Positions 23,673 through 32,294 of a DNA stretch of 56,562 bases are shown here, in pieces. Source of the DNA: Oscillospiraceae bacterium (GTDB lineage: Bacteria > Bacillota > Clostridia > Oscillospirales > Acutalibacteraceae); assembly GCA_015066345.1 (NCBI GenBank), contig SVOQ01000016.1, forward strand, positions 1-56,562, given 5' to 3'. The position numbers were made by a program, and so were the translations under genes. Under the pieces are notes generated by a model. That model was given only the letters and a program-made list of their open reading frames with translations, was not told the DNA's origin and did no database searches. Positions within the stretch are counted from its first letter, which is position 1. The number at the start of each line of letters is the position of its first letter.

Positions 23673-24818
23673 TTGCTAAAGAAAGTCTTTTGTGTCTTGG
23701 TGTGTTTTTGCTTTATGGTGCCTTGGTGTGCGGTTTTTGCCAATGGTGTGGAGCCTACCGTTTCGGCTGAATCTGCTATTGTTATGAACGCCCTTACAGG
23801 TGAAGTTGTATTCTCTAAAAATCCGTACGAGAAACGCGGTATTGCAAGTACAACCAAGATAATGACATCTTTAATTGCCCTTGAAAGCAAAAAACTTAAA
23901 AATAGCGTAACCGTGAAAAAGGAAGATATAGCCGTTGAGGGTACTTCCATTTATCTTAAAGAAGGGGATAAAATCACCGTAGAAACTCTTGTTAAAGGGA
24001 TGCTCCTTGAAAGCGGTAATGACGCGGCAAATGTTACGGCAAGGGCTATTGGCGGTAATAAAGAGGGTTTTGCGGAGCTTATGAATAAAAAAGCTCGTGA
24101 ACTGGGTATGTTTTCAACAAATTTTCTTAATCCTTCGGGACTTACGGAAGATGGACATTATTCTACCGCTTATGATATGGCACTTTTAGGCTCGGCAGCA
24201 ATTCAGAATGAAAAATTCAGGGAGATTTGCTCCGCATCTTCTCTCAATGTTTCATTCGGTAAAGAGTCAGTTAAGCGTACATTTTATAATCATAATAAGT
24301 TTCTCTCAAAATTTGAGGGTGCTTTGGGTATTAAAACGGGTTTTACCAAGGCATCAGGGCGTTGCCTTGTTACGGCGGCACAAAGGGGCAAGGTTATTTA
24401 TGTAGCGGTAACCCTTAAGGCTCCCGATGATTGGAATGACCATATCAAGATGATGAATTTCGCCTTTGATAATACTGCGGTGAGTTATCCTGATTGTGAA
24501 TTATCGGGAATTTGTGTGGATGTTGTGGGCTCTGAAACGTGTTCTTTGAAAGTAGAACTTGCAACGCCGTTGGAATTACATTGCGTAAAAAAACACGAGG
24601 ACTATGAGTTGGTTATATATCTTCCCAAATTCGTGTATGCTGGTGTTAAAAAAGGCGATATATCAGGTAGGGTGGATTTAGTAAGTAAAAACGGTACAGT
24701 TATTGATTCTTCATCACTGATTTTTACTGATGATGCGCCCGAAAAAGTAATTGATAAAAAAGAAAAATCAAGTTTTTTTACAAAACTAAAAAATAAATTT
24801 AAAGAAGGACTGTCGTAG
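23673..24818 (+). CDS. D-alanyl-D-alanine carboxypeptidase (class A low-molecular-weight PBP)
   Basis: A 381-residue exported serine carboxypeptidase that trims the terminal D-Ala from peptidoglycan stem peptides. A signal peptide (LLKKVFCVLVCF, cleavage after about residue 24) is followed by the active-site motifs STTKIM (SxxK near residue 53), SGNDAAN (SxN) and KTGFTKASG (KTG). A C-terminal beta domain and a basic amphipathic tail (TKLKNKFKEGLS) probably anchor it to the membrane. The start is TTG 23673 beneath a hairpin. Because it follows ytfJ it may have a sporulation role like DacB/DacF. A second member lies at 39563. Confidence 0.92.
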   Translation: MLKKVFCVLVCFCFMVPWCAVFANGVEPTVSAESAIVMNALTGEVVFSKNPYEKRGIASTTKIMTSLIALESKKLKNSVTVKKEDIAVEGTSIYLKEGDKITVETLVKGMLLESGNDAANVTARAIGGNKEGFAELMNKKARELGMFSTNFLNPSGLTEDGHYSTAYDMALLGSAAIQNEKFREICSASSLNVSFGKESVKRTFYNHNKFLSKFEGALGIKTGFTKASGRCLVTAAQRGKVIYVAVTLKAPDDWNDHIKMMNFAFDNTAVSYPDCELSGICVDVVGSETCSLKVELATPLELHCVKKHEDYELVIYLPKFVYAGVKKGDISGRVDLVSKNGTVIDSSSLIFTDDAPEKVIDKKEKSSFFTKLKNKFKEGLS

Positions 24819-24833
24819 AGACAGACGTGAATT

Positions 24834-25553
24834 ATGGCACAGGAAAGATTACAAAAATATTTATCGGAATGCTCCGTTGCTTCCCGTAGGAAGGCGGAGG
24901 AAATGATTAAGCAGGGTAAAGTCCGCGTCAATGGTAAAATCGCTCAGATTGGCGACAAGGTTGACCCTAAAAAAGATACCGTTACCGTAAACGGTAAAAA
25001 GGTGGTAGCGGTTAAACAAAAATATTATATTATGCTCAATAAACCCAGAGGATACGTTACCACTATGAGTGACGAGTTGGGTAGAAAATGTGTTGCTGAA
25101 TTAGTTGAGGATGTTGGTGCGGCAGTTTATCCCGTAGGCAGACTCGACAGGGATTCTGAAGGTATGCTTCTTCTTACAAACGACGGTGCTTTTGCTAACG
25201 CGGTAATGCATCCGAGAAAACAGGTTCCGAAAACGTATAGAGTTACAGTACGTTCTAATATTAATGATGCCCAGATTGAAAAGCTGGAAAATGGTATTGA
25301 TATTGACGGTGACGGCAGAGAAACATTACCCGCAAATGTGAGAATTGTTGAAAAAACTGCAGGACGCAGTGTCTTTGAAATTACAATTTTCGAGGGCAGA
25401 AACCGACAGATTCGTAAAATGTGCGAAGCCGTTAGCCTTGAAGTTATAAGACTTAAACGTAACTCAATCGGCTCAGTTAAATTGGGTATGCTTAAGGTGG
25501 GAAAATGGCGTGAACTTACCGAAGATGAAGTTCATCGTTTACAGTCCCAATAA
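24834..25553 (+). CDS. rluB: rRNA pseudouridine synthase, RluB/RsuA family
   Basis: A 239-residue pseudouridine synthase of the RsuA/RluB/E/F group. The N-terminal S4 RNA-binding domain (ERLQKYLSECSVASRRKAEE, VRVNGKIAQIGDKVD) precedes the catalytic domain, where GRLDRDSEGMLLLTNDG contains the catalytic aspartate near residue 104. NRQIRKMCEAV is the C-terminal signature. In Bacillus the equivalent gene lies near scpAB, matching the local order. RluB rather than RsuA is inferred from that context. Confidence 0.94.
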   Translation: MAQERLQKYLSECSVASRRKAEEMIKQGKVRVNGKIAQIGDKVDPKKDTVTVNGKKVVAVKQKYYIMLNKPRGYVTTMSDELGRKCVAELVEDVGAAVYPVGRLDRDSEGMLLLTNDGAFANAVMHPRKQVPKTYRVTVRSNINDAQIEKLENGIDIDGDGRETLPANVRIVEKTAGRSVFEITIFEGRNRQIRKMCEAVSLEVIRLKRNSIGSVKLGMLKVGKWRELTEDEVHRLQSQ

Positions 25554-25556
25554 AAA

Positions 25557-25585
25557 TTGACAATAAAGTATATCTTTAGTATAAT
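25557..25585 (+). promoter_or_regulatory. consensus promoter of the yicC-remA-gmk-rpoZ-priA cluster
   Basis: TTGACA (25557-25562), 17 bases, TATAAT (25580-25585): a perfect sigma-A consensus, 35 bases before the yicC ATG and just after the rluB stop. Confidence 0.88.
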
Positions 25586-25619
25586 AAAGAATAAATATTT
25601 TATTTTAAGAGGGTTTAAA

Positions 25620-26498
25620 ATGATTAGAAGTATGACAGGCTTCGGCAGAGCTCAGGCTTCTGTTGAAGGCTATAATATAACCGTTGAAATACGCAGTGTT
25701 AACCACCGTTATTTCGAGTTTTATGCTAAAATGCCCCGTACATATTCATTCCTCGAAGAAAAGGTTAAATCGACCCTTTCAACGGGTATTTCAAGGGGTA
25801 AGGTAGAATGCTCGTTACAGATTGAGTCAACTGCCGATGATAGTGTTATTGTAACGGTAAATGAACCTCTTGCAAGGGGATATGTTGATGCTATCGGTAA
25901 TATAGCCGATACTTTCAGTCTTTCAAATGATTTGACTGCTCTTTCAATTGCTCGTTTTTCCGATGTTCTTTCTATTACAAAAGCACCTGTTGACGAGGAC
26001 GCCCTTTGGACAAAAGTTGAACCCGTAGTAAAAGATGCTTTAGATGCCTTTGTATCTATGCGAGAAACTGAGGGTAAAAAACTTGGCATTGATGTCCTTT
26101 CAAGAGCCGAAACAATTCTTGAAAATGTTTCATATATTGAGGAGCGTTCTCCCGAAACTGTAAAACAGTATTCCGAAAAACTTCTTGAAAGAATGAAAAA
26201 CGTACTCGGGGATACTCAGATTGATGAATCACGTATACTTACCGAGGCGGCTATATATGCGGACAAGGTTGCCGTTGCAGAGGAGACCGTAAGACTCAGA
26301 AGTCACATCGACCAACTCCGTACAATGCTCGAATCAAAAGAGGCAATAGGCAGAAAACTTGATTTCCTTGTTCAGGAAATTAACCGTGAAGCAAATACTA
26401 TCGGTTCAAAGGCTCAGGATGTGGATATTGCACGTAGAGTCATTGATATTAAAGCCGAAGTTGAAAAAATCAGAGAACAGATTCAGAATATAGAGTAA
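25620..26498 (+). CDS. yicC: YicC-family endoribonuclease-like protein
   Basis: A 292-residue YicC/YloC family protein. MIRSMTGFGRAQASVEGYNI is the family start, so ATG 25620 is used rather than the frame opening at 25557. The C-terminal DUF1732 region (KLDFLVQEINREANTIGSKA) is conserved. Members act as manganese-dependent single-strand endoribonucleases in vitro. The order yicC-remA-gmk-rpoZ-priA matches that of many Firmicutes. It has its own near-perfect promoter. Confidence 0.94.
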   Translation: MIRSMTGFGRAQASVEGYNITVEIRSVNHRYFEFYAKMPRTYSFLEEKVKSTLSTGISRGKVECSLQIESTADDSVIVTVNEPLARGYVDAIGNIADTFSLSNDLTALSIARFSDVLSITKAPVDEDALWTKVEPVVKDALDAFVSMRETEGKKLGIDVLSRAETILENVSYIEERSPETVKQYSEKLLERMKNVLGDTQIDESRILTEAAIYADKVAVAEETVRLRSHIDQLRTMLESKEAIGRKLDFLVQEINREANTIGSKAQDVDIARRVIDIKAEVEKIREQIQNIE

Positions 26499-26502
26499 AA
26501 TT

Positions 26503-26769
26503 ATGAAACTTGTTAATATTGGTTTCGGCAACCTTATAAATGCCGACAGGGTAGTGGCAGTAGTTAGCCCGGATTCTGCCCCTGCAAAGAGAATGATTCA
26601 GGAGTGTCGTGAAAGAGCGCAACTTGTGGATGCAACCCACGGCAGGAAAACAAAAGGTGTTATTATTACTGATAGTGATAATGTTGTGCTTTCGTTTTTA
26701 AGTGCCGAGCAACTTCTTGCGCGTTTCAATGACCAGAAAGGCGGTCGTGATTTTGGTTTCGAAGAATAA
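26503..26769 (+). CDS. remA: RemA-like DNA-binding regulator (DUF370)
   Basis: An 88-residue protein of the RemA/DUF370 family. NIGFGNLINADRVVAVVSPD, then SAPAKRMIQECRERAQLVDA and THGRKTKGVIITDSD are the hallmark stretches. In Bacillus RemA forms DNA-wrapping rings and activates biofilm matrix and osmoprotection genes; in Clostridia the target set is mostly unknown. It starts four bases after yicC and its end overlaps gmk. Confidence 0.94.
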   Translation: MKLVNIGFGNLINADRVVAVVSPDSAPAKRMIQECRERAQLVDATHGRKTKGVIITDSDNVVLSFLSAEQLLARFNDQKGGRDFGFEE

Positions 26770-27361
26770 AGGTCTTATTATAGTTTTTTCGGGTCCTTCC
26801 GGTAGCGGTAAGGATACAGTTCTTGCGGAACTAAAAAAACGCGATATAAATATGCAACAGTCAATTTCGGTTACAACCCGCGATATGCGTGAGGGTGAAG
26901 TTGATGGTGTGGATTATTTCTTCACTGATGTTGAAACTTTCGAAAAGAATATTACTGAAGGATATTTCCTCGAATACGTTAAATACGGCTCTAATTATTA
27001 CGGAACACCCAAAAAACGTATTGAAGAATTAACCGATGGCGGTTCAAATGTGTTTTTGAAAATTGAAGTTGAAGGTGCGGGAAATGTTCGTAAAGTTTTC
27101 CCCGAATGTGTGTCAATTTTTGTTATACCCCCTTCAATGGAAGAACTTGAAAGCCGTCTTAAGGGTCGCGGTACTGAGACCGACGAAACCTTTAATAAAC
27201 GTTTCGCAACAGCAAAAGAAGAAATAAAACGTGCCTGCGAATATGACTACATAGTTGTAAATGACAGTGTTAGCCTTTGTGCGGATAAGGTTTGCTCAAT
27301 TATTGAAGCTGAAACTCATAAATTCTCACGAATGAAAGCACTTGTAGATGATATGAATTGA
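26753..27361 (+). CDS. gmk: guanylate kinase
   Basis: A 202-residue enzyme phosphorylating GMP to GDP. The P-loop GPSGSGKDTVL lies near residue 15, followed by SVTTRDMREGEVDGVDYFF (GMP binding) and SNYYGTPKKRIEE. TTG 26753 is chosen because AAAGGCGG lies eight bases upstream and it gives the standard N-terminus; more distal starts would add an unusual tail overlapping remA. The usual P-loop GKST is GKDT here, a tolerated variant. Confidence 0.94.
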   Translation: MVSKNKGLIIVFSGPSGSGKDTVLAELKKRDINMQQSISVTTRDMREGEVDGVDYFFTDVETFEKNITEGYFLEYVKYGSNYYGTPKKRIEELTDGGSNVFLKIEVEGAGNVRKVFPECVSIFVIPPSMEELESRLKGRGTETDETFNKRFATAKEEIKRACEYDYIVVNDSVSLCADKVCSIIEAETHKFSRMKALVDDMN

Positions 27362-27385
27362 TTTTTAATCGAAAGGAAAATAATT

Positions 27386-27595
27386 ATGCTTAATCAGGAT
27401 CTTAGTAAAGTACTTGCAGGACACATCAGTCGTTATTCTCTTGTAACGGCTACTGCTAAACGTGCCCGTGAAATTTCCAACAAAAACCTTGAGGATAAGG
27501 TAATTACAACAGACAAAGCGGTAAGCCTTGCTCTTAACGATTTACTTGAAGACAAGTATAGAATTGTTGAACCCGAAGAAATCGCACACATCTGA
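27386..27595 (+). CDS. rpoZ: RNA polymerase omega subunit
   Basis: A 69-residue omega subunit that helps assemble RNA polymerase around the beta-prime subunit. DLSKVLAGHISRYSLVTATA and KRAREISNKN are the conserved helices, and KAVSLALNDLLEDKYRIVEP the C-terminal segment. The gmk-rpoZ-priA order is standard in Firmicutes. AAAGGAAAAT precedes the ATG. Confidence 0.93.
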   Translation: MLNQDLSKVLAGHISRYSLVTATAKRAREISNKNLEDKVITTDKAVSLALNDLLEDKYRIVEPEEIAHI

Positions 27596-27597
27596 TT

Positions 27598-30039
27598 ATG
27601 AGTGCCGGAGCTTATTTTGCTTTAGTAGCTGTTGAGGGTCTGGTGTATCATTTTGATGCACCTTACTCTTATAAAATACCCTTTGACCTTGAGCCGTATG
27701 CGCTCCCGGGTTGCAGGGTAATGGTGCCGTTTGGTAACGGTAATCGAAAAAAACAGGGACTTATACTGTCCGTGAAGCCACTTTTTGAGGCGGATGACAG
27801 TTTCAAGTTAAAGTCAATTTCAACGGTTATTGATAAAAAACCGTTGTTTAATGAGGAAATGCTTGAACTTGTCACCCGACTTAAAGAGAATACTTTTTGT
27901 ACGCTTTTTGAGGCTGCAAAGGCAATGCTTCCCGCCGGTATAGGTCTCAACTACGTTATTTCCTATATGTCTCAGAAAGTAGATGAAGCAGTTTATTCTA
28001 AACTTTCCGATGATGAAAAACGTATATATGATTACCTTAAGGATAAATGCAAATTTATAAAGCAGGATAAGATTATTTCCGATTTAGGTTTATCGGATGC
28101 CTCGGTTTTAGAAAAATTAGTTAAAAAAGGTATTCTTATTACCAATGTGGATGCAAAGCGTAAAACGGGTGATTTGACTATTAAAAATGTCCGTTTGAAT
28201 ATAAGTGAATCCGAAGTTGAGGAGATTTTACCTATCTTAACCGTAAAACAAAAGAGTGTTATGTCGCTTTTGCGTGATATCGGCGGAGCATCTGTTAAAG
28301 AAGTTTGTTATTTTACCGGTGTTACTCAGGCGGTAATAACCACCCTTATAAAAAAGGGTTTTGTTGAAGTTTTCGATAGTGAACTTTACCGAAAACCCAA
28401 ATATAATTTAAATGGTGAGAAAGCCCCTTCGCCCGAGCTTACTACAATACAAAGTAAGGCTTATGATGAATTGCTTAATTCGTATAGAAGTGGTAAAGGC
28501 TCAGCAACACTTCTTTACGGTGTGACGGGGAGCGGTAAAACCCAGGTTTTCCTCAAACTTATTGAACAGGTCATATCCGACGGTAAGGGTGTTATTGTAA
28601 TGGTTCCCGAAATAGCCCTTACACCCCAGACACTTGGTATCTTTTACTCTCATTTTGGTGACAGTATAGCGGTTTTCCATAGTGCACTTTCTGCAGGTGA
28701 ACGTATTGACGAGTGGAAACGCGTTAAGAATGGTGATGCGAAAATTGCTATCGGTACACGTTCGGCGGTTTTTGCACCTTTTGAAAACCTCGGACTTATT
28801 GTTATGGACGAGGAGCAGGAGCATACATATAAATCTGAAATGTCACCCAGATATCACGCTCGTGATATTGCTAAATTCAGATGCGTTTATCACAATGCAC
28901 TCCTTGTTTTAGCTTCGGCAACTCCGTCAATTGAGACCTACACAAACGCTATTAACGGCAGATACGGTCTTGTTAAACTTGATAAACGCTACGGTAAAGC
29001 AGTTTTACCACAGGTAATTACAGTTGATACTTCGGGTACCAAGGGTGCTATCAGTAACGAGTTGTATTCGGCTATTGAAGAGTGTCTTGATAAAAAGCAA
29101 CAAGCGATACTTCTTATGAACAGACGTGGGTTTAATACCTTTGCTTTGTGTAGTGCTTGTAAGACGGTTTTAACCTGCCCTAATTGCAGTATATCTCTTA
29201 CCTATCATAGTGCAAATAAACGTCTTATGTGCCATTATTGTGGCCATTCGCGTAGTTATACCGATGTTTGTCCCGAATGTGGCGAAAAATCAGTAACTTA
29301 TGCAGGTTTCGGCACTCAGAAGATTGAGGATGAACTTGCGGATATTTTCCCCAATGCCCGTATTCTCCGAATGGATGCGGATACTACAATGGCAAGGTAT
29401 TCTTATCAGGAAAAACTTACAGCCTTTGCAAATGGTGAGTACGATATTCTTTTGGGTACTCAGATGGTGGCTAAGGGACTTGATTTTCCTCGCGTAACTC
29501 TTGTTGGTATAATATCCATTGACCAACAACTTTACAATGATGATTTCAGAAGTAGTGAAAAAGCCTTCGATTTGCTTACTCAGGTTATAGGCAGGTCGGG
29601 CAGGGGTGAATGTGAGGGTAAAGCCTACATTCAGACCGTTCTTCCCGATAATGATATTATTGAACTTTCTGCTGCACAGGATTATGAATCTTTCTACAAA
29701 ACCGAAAGCATTATAAGAAAGAGTATGGTTTATCCGCCTTACTGTGATATTTGTACTGTAACATTTACAAGTGAACTGAATAATAAGGCGTATTCAGGCT
29801 CAAAAACTTTCTTTGAAATGCTAAAAGAGGCAGTAAGTACTGATTATAGTGATGTTAAAATTAATGTTTTAGGTCCTATTCAACCGAGAGTTGGTAAAAT
29901 CAGTAATAAATTCAGATATGTGTTAACTATAAAATGTAAAAATAATAAGCGTTTTCGCAGTATGTTGTCGGATTTGCTTATAAAGTATATGCGTACTTCA
30001 CAGAATAGCGGTGTAAGTGCAGTAATTGATATAAATTAG
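27598..30039 (+). CDS. priA: primosomal protein N' (replication restart helicase)
   Basis: An 813-residue superfamily 2 DNA helicase that reloads the replicative helicase at stalled forks. It has an N-terminal DNA 3'-end-binding domain, a winged helix, Walker A GVTGSGKTQ near residue 308 and Walker B MDEEQE near 402. Eight zinc-ligand cysteines lie between about 518 and 561 (CSACKTVLTCPNC and CHYCGHSRSYTDVCPEC). GTQMVAKGLDF and QVIGRSGRG are the helicase C-terminal motifs. Starts two bases after rpoZ. Confidence 0.97.
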   Translation: MSAGAYFALVAVEGLVYHFDAPYSYKIPFDLEPYALPGCRVMVPFGNGNRKKQGLILSVKPLFEADDSFKLKSISTVIDKKPLFNEEMLELVTRLKENTFCTLFEAAKAMLPAGIGLNYVISYMSQKVDEAVYSKLSDDEKRIYDYLKDKCKFIKQDKIISDLGLSDASVLEKLVKKGILITNVDAKRKTGDLTIKNVRLNISESEVEEILPILTVKQKSVMSLLRDIGGASVKEVCYFTGVTQAVITTLIKKGFVEVFDSELYRKPKYNLNGEKAPSPELTTIQSKAYDELLNSYRSGKGSATLLYGVTGSGKTQVFLKLIEQVISDGKGVIVMVPEIALTPQTLGIFYSHFGDSIAVFHSALSAGERIDEWKRVKNGDAKIAIGTRSAVFAPFENLGLIVMDEEQEHTYKSEMSPRYHARDIAKFRCVYHNALLVLASATPSIETYTNAINGRYGLVKLDKRYGKAVLPQVITVDTSGTKGAISNELYSAIEECLDKKQQAILLMNRRGFNTFALCSACKTVLTCPNCSISLTYHSANKRLMCHYCGHSRSYTDVCPECGEKSVTYAGFGTQKIEDELADIFPNARILRMDADTTMARYSYQEKLTAFANGEYDILLGTQMVAKGLDFPRVTLVGIISIDQQLYNDDFRSSEKAFDLLTQVIGRSGRGECEGKAYIQTVLPDNDIIELSAAQDYESFYKTESIIRKSMVYPPYCDICTVTFTSELNNKAYSGSKTFFEMLKEAVSTDYSDVKINVLGPIQPRVGKISNKFRYVLTIKCKNNKRFRSMLSDLLIKYMRTSQNSGVSAVIDIN

Positions 30040-30048
30040 GAGTTAATT

Positions 30049-30528
30049 ATGGCTATCAGAAATATAAGGGTTGACGATGACCCCATTCTCAGAAAAACCT
30101 CACGTCCCGTAACGGAGTTTAATGACAGACTTTTTGTTTTGTTGGACGATATGAAGGAAACGCTATATAAATCCGGAGGTGTTGGTCTTGCAGCACCTCA
30201 GGTAGGCGTTTTAAGAAGAGTAGTAGTAATTGATGTCAGTGAGGACAGAAGTGACTACATTGAACTTATAAACCCTGAAATTACAGGCGTTGAAGGTTCT
30301 CAGACAGGTACTGAGGGTTGTCTTTCACTTCCGGGACTTTACGGTACTGTTACAAGACCCATGGTTGTAAAAGTTAAGGCACAAAACCGCGAAGGTAAAT
30401 GGTGTTTGTATAAAGGTGAAGGCTTAAAAGCACGTTGTTTTTGCCATGAACTTGACCACCTTGACGGTATTTTATATAAAGATAAACTTGACGAAGGCGA
30501 GTGCCTTTACAGAGCGGATACAGAGTAA
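30049..30528 (+). CDS. def: peptide deformylase
   Basis: A 159-residue metalloenzyme that removes the formyl group from new polypeptides. All three motifs are intact: GGVGLAAPQVG, EGCLSLPG (metal-binding Cys) and HELDHLDG (HExxH). The preceding gene is priA (9 bases away) and the next is fmt, which adds the same formyl group to initiator tRNA. Confidence 0.97.
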   Translation: MAIRNIRVDDDPILRKTSRPVTEFNDRLFVLLDDMKETLYKSGGVGLAAPQVGVLRRVVVIDVSEDRSDYIELINPEITGVEGSQTGTEGCLSLPGLYGTVTRPMVVKVKAQNREGKWCLYKGEGLKARCFCHELDHLDGILYKDKLDEGECLYRADTE

Positions 30529-30546
30529 TTTTTTGCGGTGATTAAT

Positions 30547-31479
30547 ATGAAAATAGTTTATATGGGTACACCCGATTTTGCGGTTTTACCCTTAAAAGCA
30601 CTTATTGATAAAGGCTATGATGTGGCAGGTGTTTTTACTCAACCTGACAAGCCCGTCGGAAGAAAGGCGATTTTAACACCTCCGCCTGTTAAAACTCTCG
30701 CTATTGAGAACAATATTCCTGTTTTTCAACCCAATTCATTGAAAAATGGTGAAGGTGTAAAAATTCTTGAAGAATTAAAGCCCGATATTGTCATTGTTGT
30801 TGCATACGGTAAAATTTTACCTAAGGACTTTCTCCGGTTTCCTCAGTATGGTTGTATTAACATTCATGGCTCTCTTTTACCTAAATACAGAGGTGCGGCA
30901 CCTATTCAAAGATGTGTTCTTGATGGTGAAAAATATGCGGGTGTTACATCAATGCAGATGGATGAGGGTCTTGATACAGGGGATATGCTCCTTAAAACTG
31001 TAACTGAAATTGGAGAGAATGAAACTTCAGGCGAACTTTTTGACAGACTCGCCGTTATGGGTGCGAATTTACTTATCGAAACCCTTGTTTCACTGGAAAA
31101 AGGTGAACTTAAACCCGAAAAACAAGATGATTCACAGAGCACATATGCCTCAATGCTTGATAAAACAATGTCACCCGTTGATTGGTCTAAGAATGCATGT
31201 GAAGTTCACAATCATATACGCGGTCTTGACCCGTGGCCCGTTGCGCAGACAGTACTTGAGGGCAAGAATCTCAAGTTATTCAGTTCCGAACTTGTTGCAA
31301 ATCAGGGTAGCGGACTTCCCGGTAGTGTGAAAATCCTCAAAACCGGTCTTCTTGTATATTGCGGTGACGGTAACCCCGTTTTTATTAAAGAAGTTCAGTA
31401 TGAGGGTAAAAAACGAATGGCTGCTTCTGATTTCTTCAGAGGTCATCCTGTTGCGGATGGCACTGTTCTCGGTAATTAA
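30547..31479 (+). CDS. fmt: methionyl-tRNA formyltransferase
   Basis: A 310-residue enzyme transferring a formyl group from 10-formyl-tetrahydrofolate to Met-tRNA(fMet). MKIVYMGTPDFAVLPLKAL opens the protein, so ATG 30547 is preferred over GTG 30538, which falls in the GCGGTGA ribosome binding site. TQPDKPVGRK and the catalytic stretch HGSLLPKYRGAAPIQ are intact. A C-terminal OB-fold tRNA-binding domain follows from about residue 205. Confidence 0.96.
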   Translation: MKIVYMGTPDFAVLPLKALIDKGYDVAGVFTQPDKPVGRKAILTPPPVKTLAIENNIPVFQPNSLKNGEGVKILEELKPDIVIVVAYGKILPKDFLRFPQYGCINIHGSLLPKYRGAAPIQRCVLDGEKYAGVTSMQMDEGLDTGDMLLKTVTEIGENETSGELFDRLAVMGANLLIETLVSLEKGELKPEKQDDSQSTYASMLDKTMSPVDWSKNACEVHNHIRGLDPWPVAQTVLEGKNLKLFSSELVANQGSGLPGSVKILKTGLLVYCGDGNPVFIKEVQYEGKKRMAASDFFRGHPVADGTVLGN

Positions 31480-31571
31480 TTATAAATTTAAATTTTGTTA
31501 ATAATAAATTTCTCATTAATTAATTTTTGCGGTATAGAATAATATAAAAAACAAAAAACGGAGATGTTTTT

Positions 31572-32294
31572 ATGGGCGAATTTATAAGTGGTTATATACC
31601 GTTTTACTATGGTTTCTTTGATTATTACTACGTTATTTTAATTTTACCCGTTATATTAGCCTCTATGGGTGTTCAGTTGTGGTTGAAATCAACATATTCA
31701 AAATATTCAAAAATTACTAACTCTCGTCGTATTACAGGTGCGAGAGCGGCTTATATGGTGTTACAATATTACGGAATTAATGATGTCAATATAATGAAAA
31801 TCGGCGGTAATATGACCGACTGTTACGACCCCACCCAAAAGGTTATAAAACTTTCTGAGGGTGTATTTGACGGTTGTTCTGTTGCAGCGGTTGGTATCGC
31901 TTGTCACGAAGCGGGTCACGCAGCCCAACATGCCGAAAGTTATGCTCCGATTAAAATAAGGAATTTAATTTTACCCGTTTGTAATATCGGCTCTGCATTG
32001 TCAATTCCTTTATTGATTGCGGGTGTTATATTCAGTTTTGAACCTCTTGTATGGATTGGTATCGGATTCTTTGGTTTTACGGCTCTGTTTCAGTTTATAA
32101 CTCTTCCTGTTGAATTTAACGCAAGTAGACGTGCCATAAGCGTAATTGAATCTAATAATTTACTGACTTTCGAAGAAAAACAAGGTGCACAAAAGGTGTT
32201 GAAAGTTGCGGCTATGACTTACGTTGCGGCTCTTGCCCTTAGCCTTGCTCAACTTTTAAGATTAATACTCAGATTTACGGGGAGAAGACGTTAA
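31572..32294 (+). CDS. YugP-family membrane zinc peptidase
   Basis: A 240-residue neutral zinc metallopeptidase of the YugP (Zn_peptidase_2) family. The first membrane segment is at about residues 10-35. GIACHEAGHAAQHAE near residue 112 is the HExxH zinc-binding site, and further membrane segments follow (NIGSALSIPLLIAGVIF, LVWIGIGFFGFTAL). The gene sits between fmt and rsmB, a common arrangement in Clostridia. The 92-base gap before it is AT-rich; a TAGAAT at 31535-31540 may be a -10 box but no convincing -35 is seen. The substrate is unknown. Confidence 0.9.
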   Translation: MGEFISGYIPFYYGFFDYYYVILILPVILASMGVQLWLKSTYSKYSKITNSRRITGARAAYMVLQYYGINDVNIMKIGGNMTDCYDPTQKVIKLSEGVFDGCSVAAVGIACHEAGHAAQHAESYAPIKIRNLILPVCNIGSALSIPLLIAGVIFSFEPLVWIGIGFFGFTALFQFITLPVEFNASRRAISVIESNNLLTFEEKQGAQKVLKVAAMTYVAALALSLAQLLRLILRFTGRRR

